Shown here piece after piece: positions 23,597 through 32,733 of a stretch of 62,000 nt of DNA. The stretch is from Mesostigma viride (Eukaryota > Streptophyta > Mesostigmatophyceae > Mesostigmatales > Mesostigmataceae). Below the pieces are notes generated by a model that ran no database searches, had not been told where the DNA came from, and saw nothing but the letters and a program-made list of their open reading frames with translations. The position numbers and the translations under genes were made by a program. The stretch spans positions 1,536,464 through 1,598,463 of the forward strand of contig RPFO01000392.1 of the NCBI GenBank assembly GCA_009746045.1, written 5' to 3'. How positions within the stretch are numbered: the first letter of the stretch is position 1; each line of letters starts with the position of its first letter.

Positions 23597-23608
23597 CTCC
23601 GATACCAT
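23597..23608 (-). other. Copia primer-binding site
   Basis: TGGTATCGGAGG on the minus strand, immediately after an LTR-type ...TTTAACA end. It matches the initiator-Met-tRNA-type site (TGGTATCAGAGC in plants) with small differences. Confidence 0.7.
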
Positions 23609-24420
23609 GTTAAAAATTGAAGGTGGAGGAGGAAAGATCTTTTTGACCCCTTGTTACCCAATGTGATGACAGCCACAAAATATTGCTTGGTTGATTAAAT
23701 ATATTACTTTGGGGTTGGTCTCCAACAAGGAGGTAGGCCTCAACTAGAGGTCAATCCCATCCAACAAGGATGGGCTTGGGCAAACAATGCCACTACACAA
23801 TCTCAACAAGAGACTGTTGCATACTCAACAAGAGCATGGCTTTAGGCTACCAACAAGGCAGCCATACCCAACTAGGGCTTACCCATACACATGGGGACCA
23901 ACAAGGTAAATTTCTCGTGTACCATGAGTCACTTATTATGTGGAAGGGACAAAGTCCTTCAGTGGCGGCTACACTGTTTGCTACCGTTGATCCATTACAA
24001 ATCTGACGGTACGAAATTGAGCAAACTTTTCACCACAAGTGACGGTGACCAACATTAGTTGGCACGACGTTATGGCATGCGGGGACTAGGCCACAGCGCC
24101 TCCTAGGCAGCGCCAGAAACGTACAATAGTTCACTATAGAAATTCATGCAACCACTAGCATGTCCATAAATGATATGCGTATATAGTGCCGAGGTACAGG
24201 ATTAACTTGTATACTCACTCAACTGTTTTCAATAAGAAAACTAGCGCCGTAAAGGACACGGCAAGCACTACCTAGCCCTCACAATCTTGGCCAGAAATAC
24301 GGTGGGCGGAAGCGATTATTAAGGACGCATTCCTAATTATTCCCCCGTTTACAGAAAGTTGGCCACAACATTACATGGGCTAGCAAACGGGCACAACCAG
24401 GATTATCTAAAATCCTGACA
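23609..24420 (-). repeat. LTR-like segment upstream of copia
   Basis: On the minus strand it runs from TGTCAGGATTTTAGATAATC (24420) to ...TTTTTAACA (23609), directly before the PBS, as a 5' LTR should. Its sequence differs from the 3' LTR at 18976-18292 apart from a similar hairpin start and a GTTGTGGCCA stretch. It is preceded by a polypurine-like AAGGGGGG (24421-24428), which normally precedes a 3' LTR. It includes the hairpin array at 23720-23907. Confidence 0.5.
23720..23907. repeat. Array of eight mini-hairpins with constant AACWA loop
   Basis: Each unit has a different stem around loop AACAA or AACTA: CTCC/GGAG (23720-23732), CCTC/GAGG (23738-23750), CCCATCC/GGATGGG (23756-23774), TCTC/GAGA (23801-23813), CTC/GAG (23824-23834), GGCTACC/GGCAGCC with one mismatch (23845-23863), CCC/GGG (23867-23877) and ACC/GGT (23897-23907). 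No function is known to me. Confidence 0.8.
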
Positions 24421-25092
24421 CCCCCCTTGCACGTTGCTGGGATTGACTCAAACAACTGTGCTCCCCCCTTACTTAGGCAGTAGGGCTTGCCGGGTAGAAA
24501 CAACCCTGCCACTCCCCCCTTACACGGTAAGCCAAAACATGACGACTTCAAATCAATGCAGTTGTCGAAAAGCTTGAGGAACTGAAACGTGTGATGGCTT
24601 GTTAAAACCGGAAGAAAGAGACGGATCCGACGACGTCACAAATGGCTCAAAAGAGGAGCCACGTAAAAAGTTGCATGTCGGCAAAGGTCCGCCAGCTGGC
24701 GCCACGGAAATGAGTGTTGTTGGCGTTGTATCAAACCGATGACGACGTATGATAGCTTGTTGAAACGAGCATAAAATTCCGCGTCGATGGACGCCTAGCA
24801 CGGTCCAAACGGATGTGCTGTTGACGAGAAAGATGAGAAATTCCGGAAATCCGCTGGTCCGAACAGGAATGAACGTAGTTGCCGTAGTACTAAACAGCTT
24901 GGGGCGCGTTATGGCTTGATAGAACCGCCACAGAATGCCCTTTTCAACGACACCTCAACGGTCTTAAACAGATGAGTCGTTAAAAAGATATGCGCACTGA
25001 CAAGCTGGCCACGTAGGTCGGCGCGAACTTGAGTAACTTTTGCACCAGGATGCCGATGGCAGCGTTCTTGGCGGCGTTGAAACGAGGACGAT
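24421..25092. other. Unassigned repeat-like spacer
   Basis: Three AAGGGGGG-type polypurine words occur on the minus strand within 24421-24520. A loosely repeated GATGGCTTGTTAAAACCG-like motif occurs near 24592, 24749 and 24912. No coding frame was recognised. It may be the 3' internal part of a second LTR element. Confidence 0.4.
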
Positions 25093-28000
25093 GTGACGCT
25101 TCCAACGCATCTAAGAGCGGTGAAAAGAAGGTCTCATATATATGCAACAGGGAGGAAACGTCCTGCCTTTGCTGGCGCCGCTCCCCGCCACTCAGCGCCC
25201 GCCGACGGCCTTCACCGGTGTGCCGTGCTGCTTCCCACGGGGTCCCCGTGTGCGGGTGTGTTCCACAACCGTAACCTCCTCTGCCAGCACCTTCGCGCTG
25301 TGCACCCCGATCTCGGCGCGGCGGATCTGCAGGCCATGAGCTGTTACCGGTGCCCGGAAGCTCACTGCCAGCGGGTGTACTCCATTCACGGGCGCGCTCA
25401 GCACGCGCGCGCCTGTGTTGCTCAACGGCCCCTCAACCGGCCAGCAGTCCCGGCCCCCTCCCCCCTCCCGCCTCGGCTCCCCCGGCTCCCAGCCCCCGCC
25501 GCCCGACTACTCGGCCAGTTGGCGTTGGCTTGACACGGTCCCCTGGGATGCATGCGCCATCAACCCGACGTCTACCCTGACCGACCTCCCCCACCGCGCG
25601 CGTAGCCTTTTCGCGCAATGTGCAATCGTTTCTCTCCGGCGCATGCACGCCGCTCCGGACGACCCGCTGGGCTTTAAACTGCACATGGTGACCCCCCGCC
25701 TGCTCCTCACCCCTCTCGGGCGTGGTGTGCGCGGCCTCCAGGGTGCGGTTATTGCCCGTTGCCGACGCTTTCTGCAGGGGGACTGGGAGGGGCTGTTTGG
25801 CGTGCCGCCCCCGCGCACGGCCCGGCTGTCGGGGGAGGTCAACTTCGAGCGGGTGGCCGCCGACGTCATCCGCCTCGTCCGCGAGGGGCAGCTCAGCCGG
25901 GCCATGACCCGCTTGGAAATGGCCAAGCTCGCCCCCGCCAATGCGGCTACCCTGGCGGCCTTGGAGGCTCTTCACCCTGCGGAGCCCGGATTCCAGCTGC
26001 CCGTGCCGGACCCCCTGCCGGCCCCCCTCCGGCTGGACCGCGACTGCTTCCTGGAGGTGATGCGTGAGGTCCCGCGGGCTTCCTCTACCGGGCCGTCGGG
26101 CTGGCGCTACGAGCACTTGGAGGTCCTGGTGGGGCATGGGGGCGAGGACATTCTCTTTGACACCCTCATTGACCTGGCGGCTGGTCGCGTTCCTCCCGCT
26201 GCGCGCGAGTGGTTAGCGGGCGCTCGCCTCCTCGCTCTGCTCAAGGGTGTCTTGCCCCCCCCGAGGGCAAGGTGCGCCCGATCGCCTGCGGTGAGGTGCT
26301 CCGCAAGCTCGTGGGCAAAGTGATCTGCCGCCAAAAGGCGCCCGAGCTCCGTGCCTTTTTCTGCCCGCCCCTCGCAGCGGGTGAGACCTCGGTGGCGGCC
26401 CAGCTGGGGGTGACGACTCCAGGCGGGGCGGATATCCTCATCCATTCGGTGCAGGCCTACCTCGAGGCCCACCCCACCCACGCTGTCGTCAAGGTCGACT
26501 GCCACAACGCGTTCAACAGTCTGTCCCGCGCCAGCATGTTTGCGGCCGTCATGGAGTCCTTCGAGGACTTGTACGCTTGGACAGCCGTGTGCTACGGCCA
26601 GCCCGGCCAACTGGTTCACATCATGGAGGACGGCACTCGCGGCGGCCTGCTGTCGCGGTCGGGCACCCAGCAAGGGGACCCCCTGGGACCCCTGTACTTT
26701 GCCGCCCCCCTCCAGGGTTGCCTCCAAGCGGTCCATGCTGCCCACCCGGCGGTCGCTATTCAGGCCTACTTGGATGATATCTACCTGCTGGGCCCTGTGC
26801 CGGACACCACCGCGGCTCTGCTGGCACTGCAGACCGCGGTGGCCGACATCAACCTCCAGTTGACCCTTGCCAAGTGCGCGGTGTACTCGCCCCAAGGTGA
26901 TTGCTCCGGCTTTCCGCCCCAGCTCTTGGGCCGGGACGAGCGCCTCCATGGGTTGGATGTCCTCGGCGTTCCGGTTGGCGACCCCGCGTTTGTCATCGAT
27001 GCTCTGCGGGCCGCCCTCGAGGCACGCACTGAGGTACTGCCCTTGATTGCGCGCCTTCATGATTCGCAGACCAAGGGTCTGCTTCTGTGGTTTTGCGCTC
27101 ACCCTCGCGTCGTTCACTGGCTCCGGGGCGCTCTTCCGTCTCAGGTCCGGCTGGCCGCCGAGGGCCACGACGAACGCATCCAGTCGGCCTTGGCGCAGCT
27201 GGTCCCGGGCCCCGACCTCCCGCCACATGCTATTCGCATTGCCTCCCTGCCTGCACGGATGGGTGGCTGCGGTCTGACTCGTGCCGCCCGGCTGGCCCCA
27301 GCAGCCTTTTTGGGCTCCGTCGCTCAGTCGTGGGCGGAAAGCTGCCGGCTCCTGCCCCTTTTGGCAACGGCAGCGCCTGACCTCCTGGACCCCAGCAGCC
27401 CTTTGCCCTTCGTCACCGCCATCCAGGAGGCCTATGCTGAGATCCAGCAGGCCTGTTCTCCCGTCCGTGCCGCTCAGGCGGTACAGCGCCACCTCCCTCG
27501 CGGCACTCCCTCGGTCGCCTCCGTTCAATCTCCCGCCGCATTCCCTGCTCGCGTCATCGATAAACACCAGAAAACCTACGCGGGTATTCTGCACACGGCT
27601 GATTGGATTGCTCTTTTCGCGGACCTCAACGCCCAGGGACGTGCGTGGCTGTTCTCGCTTTCCTTGCGGAGTGTGGGCTCGGCGTACCTTCGTGCTCTTC
27701 CCATGGCCCCCCATTCGCCTTGGCTCCCAGCCACTACTCGGTGGCGCTCCGGCACCAGCTATTTGCCCCGCAGCCTCTTGTTCCGGCCGGGCGGCCTTGT
27801 GGTAGCTGTGGGCAGCCGCTGGATCCCACGGGGACTCACTACCTTGCCTGCATGGGGGGCCAACAGAATCAGAATTGGTATTTGTATTTGCACACTGTCC
27901 TCCTGACGGTGGTGCTCGCCATGATTCGGTCGGTTTTCCCCCACGCGAACATCCGGTCCGAGGATGCGGATGGCGCTGCCTTCTATTCCCCCAACCACCG

Positions 28001-28418
28001 GCCTGACATCGTGGTGCTGGACTTTGAGGGGGGTGGCCGGCATCTGCTTATTGACGTTTCGGTGGCGCGGCCCTTGGCTCTTAGCCACGTGGCTGGGGCC
28101 TCCCTCACGGCAGGTTACACGGCGGACCGGGCGGAGCGGGCCAAGCTCCTGGCCTACGGCGACGTCGGGCACCATCGTGTGGTGCCCTTTGTCCTGGAGG
28201 AGTTTGGGGCCATGGGGCCCCTGACCTCCGCCTTCTTCAAGGAGTGTTGCCGGCTCCGGGAGGACCGGCTGGACCTGGAGGGCCAGCGGGCCCCATGGTC
28301 GGCGCGGACCTGGACGTCATATTGGCGTCAGCGCTTGTCGGTGGCGCTGACTCGGGCCATGGCGGACATCATGCTCCGCCGTACGCGGGCTGATTTTGCG
28401 GTGCAGCAGGGCTATTAG
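25093..28418 (+). pseudogene. R2/NeSL/Utopia-like LINE ORF with restriction-like endonuclease
   Basis: The frame shifts near 25430, 26270 and 27830. In order: a C2H2-type zinc finger (CAGVFHNRNLLCQHLRAVH) and a second Cys/His group (CYRCPEAHCQ...H); a conserved N-terminal block; RT with EGKVRPIACGEVLRKLVGK, VVKVDCHNAFNSLSR, GTQQGDPLGPLYFA and AYLDDIYLLG; a CCHC motif (CGSCGQPLDPTGTHYLAC); and an RLE domain (RSEDADG, HRPDIVVLDFEGG, LLIDVSV) ending QQGY. This order is that of site-specific RLE-type LINEs; the NHA(F)N and GDPLGP details recall the Utopia clade, which I cannot confirm. Three shifts make it a pseudogene. The 5' end is uncertain. Confidence 0.87.
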
Positions 28419-28569
28419 GTTCCTCCCGTTAGGCGTTTCCATTGGTCTTATCGTACTTCGTAGTATAGAGCTTTGACATGGCTCTGTATATAGGTTTATA
28501 GCTGGGCGTTTGCTTTGGTTTGAGTGATTTCACTCTGCTGTAAGTAATTATATTTTTAATATATATATG
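28419..28569 (+). mobile_element. 3' UTR of the RLE LINE
   Basis: Short 3' UTR ending GTAATTATATTTTTAATATATATATGA. The same end is present in the minus copy at 12692. Confidence 0.75.
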
Positions 28570-28859
28570 AGACCTGGAGGGCCAGCGGGCCCCATGGTCG
28601 GCGCGGACCTGGACGTCATATTGGCGTCAGCGCTTGTCGGTGGCGCTGACTCGGGCCATGGCTGACATCATGCTCCGCCGTACGCGGGCTGATTTTGCGG
28701 TGCAGCAGGGCTATTAGGTTCCTCCCGTTAGGCGTTTCCATTGGTCTTATCGTAGTATAGAGCTTTGACATGGCTCTGTATATAGGTTTATAGCTGGGCG
28801 TTTGCTTTGGTTTGAGTGATTTCACTCTGCTGTAAGTAATTATATTTTTAATATATATG
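28570..28859 (+). repeat. Tandem second copy of the LINE 3' terminus
   Basis: Bases 28273-28569 are repeated almost exactly here, including the last 50 codons and the 3' UTR. The second copy differs by one substitution (GCGGAC to GCTGAC) and a 7-base deletion near 28750. It is either a second 5'-truncated insertion at the tail of the first or a tandem duplication. Confidence 0.88.
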
Positions 28860-29009
28860 AGGTTGTGATATACCAACCCGAAGGGCACCTCATGGACGTG
28901 CTTGGCCCCCAAGGACAGCCTTTGGGTATGGGTAGGTTGGATGGCATCTGGTTTGCAAAAGTGCTGAGTTACAGCCGATGCATCGGCAGTACTTTCGCCC
29001 ATTTAGGGG
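28860..29009 (+). mobile_element. piggyBac right end
   Basis: Non-coding terminal region with palindrome GCCGATGCATCGGC (28974-28987) and terminal CCATTTAGGGG followed by TTAA. It pairs with the left end at 14631. Confidence 0.8.
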
Positions 29010-30025
29010 TTAAGGCGAGAGACAAGTGCAGCATGCGTTTCCGAAGCCTGCGCCGCGGTGTGTAGCGCCGTGAACTGTGGTTGTAGCTTGTGGACGACCT
29101 TGGTTTCCACGTTGGAGACCCGGGCCTCGACCGTGTTGAGCGTGGTGTTCAGCGAGGTCATCTTCTCGGCCAGCGGCCAGGTCACGTGCTCCTCCAGCAC
29201 TGCGCGGATGTCATCCTTGCAGAGGGAGGAAGCCGATGGGGCTGCCGGCTGTGCGGGGGCTGGGGCGTTGAGTGCGTTCCAAAGTTCTCTGTGGATGTCG
29301 CCGAAGCTGCGCTGGTAGTAGCTGGTCAAGATAGACTCGCGTTGGCGGGATTCGGCACAGGTGTAGAGCCAGGACGTGTCGCGGTAGTCGATAGCCGCCC
29401 CCCTTCTCCAGGTCACAAAGAGCTTCCGCTCCTGTGTGAGGAACTGGAGAACTTCGACGACTTCCTGCGGCGACAGCTGCTGCCACTCGAGGAGGGAGAA
29501 CATTCCGTCGCCGGGCAAGAATTTGCTCCATTTGTGGCGATCGTGGCATGGTTTCTTGGGCTCAGGCGAGGCGCTTGGCGAGGGTTTGGCGGGTAAGCCT
29601 GGCGGCTGAACAATGGCGAGGGCGAGAGGGTTGGGCTGGGCGCTGGGAAGCTGTGCCAGCTCCTTTTCCAGCCCTCGTTTTGCTTTGGTAGTCGTCATAG
29701 CTGGTCACGTGCGTAACTTTGTCTATACTGCGTGGCAGCCGTAACCGTTTATACTGGCAAGTGCGTCTTAGAAAGGCGCATCGAATGCAAGTGGTCTGAC
29801 CGAATTTGGGGCTCAGACGCAAAAGATCTGAACTCCGCCGTCAGCCATACCGCCGTCAGCCATTTTCGTGCAATACCATAGGCCTCTCCATGATATGGAA
29901 AAAGATGCAGGACAAGGCCATCTGGGCCCAGTTTGCATTAGAGAACAATGATCCACCCCCCATACGTGGGGAACAAGCGCGTCTCCCGCCATGGGATCGA
30001 GAACGCCCTGCGTGACCGCAAGGGC
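29010..30025 (-). mobile_element. ORF1-only element, 5' half (5' UTR and ORF1 N-terminus)
   Basis: The minus-strand ORF starts MTTTKAKRGLEKELAQLPSA at 29698. It contains a Pro/Ser segment (PSASPEPKKP), a conserved block (WSKFLPGDGMFSLLEWQQLS, FGDIHRELWNAL) and a predicted coiled coil (LAEKMTSLNTTLNTVEARVS). It ends in VSRL at the TTAA where the piggyBac element entered; ORF1 continues at 14626 without loss of frame. The stretch 29699-30025 is 5' UTR, adjoining the TTAA tail of the next element. Confidence 0.8.
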
Positions 30026-32150
30026 TTAATTAATTAATTAATTAATTAGAGACATAACTCCGTTGGGAGTACATGTACTAAGCACATATCCCGGAGAAGG
30101 GGCATATGGCTTTGGCATTCTGGGCCGGCTACTTCCTGCAAGAGTGGAATGTAAGCAACACTTGCTCTAGGTGCCTCAAGGGCACCGGCACCACCATGCT
30201 GTCTCGGGTTCAACCCTTGGAACTAAGGGGATCCCGGCACGGGGGAGGAAGATCATCATGGCTATACAAGAGCTAGGGCATGGCTTCTCAACAGAGAGCA
30301 TCTCTCTGCAGAGGCATAGCATGGCTAAATTCTTAATGCAACATCCATGGGGGTCCCATTAATAGACATGGCTTGGCTAAATGCTGAAGGCATCATCCAT
30401 GGGGGCCATTATGGGCGCACATGCGCGTGGGCCACATGCTAGGCTAAGCCTGACTAATCTACACTACTGGTATATATTCCTAGTCTGAGGTGGCAGGAGG
30501 GGGCTGCCAGGGCTTGTGGTCAACGTGGATGACCGCCCCCCTCCACTATACCGGCTTCCCCCTTGCGCTCTGCCGGAGCTGAAGGTAGGTCGGCCATAGC
30601 TCGCGTCGCCGCTGTTGCTGGGCCAGGGTCAAGTCGTCGTCCAGCGTGAAGCGAGTCTCCGAGAGCTTCTTGCGGCATTTAAGGAACGACAGCTTGTCCG
30701 CCATGTACTTAAAGGTGAGGAGCACGGGTGCCGGGCCAGCCTTCCCCCGCGCGCGGGGGAGGCGGACAGCCGACATGTCCAGCTCACCAGTGAGTAGCAT
30801 GGGGGCAAGAATGTCGCGCTTAAATGCCTCAAGAAGGCTCGTGGAGGTCTCACCTGCCGGCTGGGCGAGGTGCTTGACGATGACATTGTGGCTGCGCCTG
30901 GCGATGTCGGCTTCCTCGCGAAGGTACGTCGAGGGCTTGTTGCTTGAGTGGTGCCGTGATGGTGGAGGTGCATGGTGGAGGTGGTGTGATGCTTAAGCAA
31001 ATCCGCTCAAATCGGATGAGGATTACATCTAGTGCTTAACGGTTGGGGGATGATGCAGACGATATTTGTTTGAACTTTTGTGTAATTATTTTTCTAATGA
31101 GATTAGCATAGTACACCGTGGCATGCCTTTGCGCATGACACGCAAGTACTTACTTACTTTACAAATCCGCCCAGGTGGAGTGGGCATCCCCGGCCGGGCC
31201 AGCAGGCGCCGGCTGGGCGGCGATGTCCTTCACCGCCTGGGCGGTGAGGCCGGCGGTGTCATGCAAGCTCTCAAGGGCGGTGGCGGTGGCCGGCTTGAAG
31301 GCGTTGGTCGAGGTCGAGGAGCTGGGCTTGGATGTCGGCAGTGGAGGCGGAAATGGCAGTGGAGGTGGAGGCGACGGCGGTGGAAATGTGAGGAAGTTCA
31401 GCAGTCAGCGTGCCACCGATTGCTGATACGTCGGCAGCAAGGGGGGTCACGTGCTGCTGAAAGGCTTCCGTGAGGATGGAGCGGAGGGTGGGGGCGGAGA
31501 TGGATGGAGCCCAGATCTTGCCGTCAGAGAGCTGGAGAAGGGAGTTGAGGATGGTGTGCTGGAGTTGGGGGCGGGGGCACCCGAACAGCAGGCGGATGTC
31601 GTTCCATCGGCGGCCGTCCGGGAGGAGGAGGCGATTGTTGTCGTGGAGATGGAGGCACAGGTCGTAAAGCGAGGCGTAGTCCCCGGAAGATGCAGTGCAG
31701 AGCATCGGCCGGAGACATGTTGGTCCAGTCGTGATCATCGACCTGGAAAGGTTGGAGCCGACAGCGCGGTTCCGAGGGGCGTGAAGACCCTCCTGTTTTA
31801 TCGGCTGAGCGGGCGCGTTTAGGATCAGGCGATGCTGATGGCGAGGCATTGAGCCCGGGAGGTTGCTGGGCGACCACCAGTGCACGACTAGTGTCACCGC
31901 TGCCTGCCGGAGCTGGCAAAGCTGCAGCCGCAGCTGCCGCATTTTCATGGGCGAGCGCATCCGCCAAACTGCGTTGCGTCGAAGGGTTTGCTCGTCATAT
32001 ATTGCGTTTCAGATTCGGAAAATTGAATCAGCATGTGCCTCTTAGAAAGACGAAGCGATAGTGATATTCACGGCTAAATTCGGTGCTCAAACGTGAAAGT
32101 TATGAGCTCCGCCGTCAGCCATGGGTACCTCGTGGCTCGTGGCTCGTGGT
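30026..32150 (-). mobile_element. ORF1-only element, near-complete copy, family B 3' end
   Basis: Minus strand: the 5' UTR (32150-31968) resembles that at 12335. ORF1 starts MADALAHENAAAAAAALPAP at 31967. A frame change near 31700 and the SINE-like insert at 31007-31161 break it; it continues through NVIVKHLAQPAGETSTSL, RLPRARGKAG and FTLDDDLTLAQQQRRREL and ends HKPWQPPPATSD at about 30486. The 3' UTR runs about 430 bp to hairpin CTCC-CAAC-GGAG (30058-30069) and a (TTAA)n tail (30027-30050). No reverse transcriptase lies between ORF1 and the 3' end, so the element depends on another LINE. Confidence 0.8.
31007..31161 (-). mobile_element. SINE-like 155-bp insertion with 9-bp target duplication
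   Basis: The direct repeat CAAATCCGC flanks it at 30998-31006 and 31162-31170; deleting one copy restores the ORF1 codons for ADLLKHH. On the plus strand it ends in ACTTACTTACTTTA, a tail-like simple repeat. It has no coding capacity. A related copy lies at 7803-7895. No convincing Pol III A/B boxes were seen. Confidence 0.78.
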
Positions 32151-32559
32151 CTCTCTGCATTGCCGCAAGGGCTTGCCACTGCCTATTCCCTTGGTTTGTT
32201 AGTTTAGGCATTGGATAGATACAATAGAACCGCTACGATTTTTTGCAGTCCATACATCCATTCATCCGGGTTCGTCTTCGTGACTCCCCCAACTGGAGCA
32301 CCTGTTTAACTGATTAATTAATCCATTCATTAATATCGGGGTGCACTTCCCCATGGTTCATGCTACCTAAATAATTAATATACATGGCTCCGGGAGAGGC
32401 CTTTACATTCTCCCAAACCGCCGCCTCTGAATGAGTTCCAAGCCTATCTGTGGCCACTGGACCATGGGGCAGCCCTACTGCACCCGCTATGCTTTTGCTA
32501 TGTCGAAGCTTTATTGCACCCACAGGGGATGCCGGAACGTTTCGATGGGTTCGACTGTG
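32151..32559 (+). mobile_element. Spacer with partial LINE family A end
   Basis: Bases 32270-32335 carry GTGACTCCCCCAACTGGAGC (hairpin 32284-32298) and an ATTAATTAATCC tail, a truncated family A end. Bases 32429-32520 (AATGAGTTCCAAGCCTATCT...) recur at 36958-37065 in an intron. No gene. Confidence 0.6.
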
Positions 32560-32690
32560 CACCCTGTGGCATGAGGGAAGGGGGGGGTCTCTGCCCCCTG
32601 CCCTCTGTGCACACTCAGGGATTGAAAGCACTCTGGTGCTCCGTCACTCCCCAAGGGGAGCATGTGTTTAATTAATTAATTAAACATGGC
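32560..32690 (+). mobile_element. LINE 3' end, family A
   Basis: It shares CATGAGGGAAGGGGGGG, TGTGCACACTCAGGGATTG, GCTCCGTCACTCCCC and hairpin CTCCCC-AA-GGGGAG (32647-32660) with the copies at 7596 and 13660, followed by (TTAA)n at 32668-32685. It ends about 45 bp from the stop codon of the convergent TRP-like gene. Confidence 0.8.
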
Positions 32691-32733
32691 TAGAAGCCAT
32701 TCTTCATCAGGCACAAAACCCATAAGCCATAGG

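Larger units (their letters stand above)
14631..29009 (+). mobile_element. piggyBac-type transposon, 14.4 kb, with nested copia and LINE
   Basis: The outer ends are CCCCTAAATGG at 14631-14641 and its inverse at 28999-29009, bounded by TTAA on both sides. Removing the element and one TTAA rejoins the interrupted ORF1 exactly in frame (codons CTT AAC CAG), which fixes the boundaries. Subterminal palindromes GCCGAC-AC-GTCGGC (14680-14693) and GCCGATGCATCGGC (28974-28987) are each adjacent to GTTACA. Inside are a broken transposase, a Ty1/copia element and an RLE LINE, which account for most of the length. TTAA targets and precise ends are hallmarks of piggyBac. Confidence 0.85.

Noticed and set aside
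26107-27714. 535-codon minus-strand ORF
   Set aside because: It is antisense to the LINE RT, whose plus frame carries all RT motifs; the minus frame has none.
28616-29002. 128-codon minus ORF
   Set aside because: Antisense to the duplicated LINE 3' end and the piggyBac terminus.
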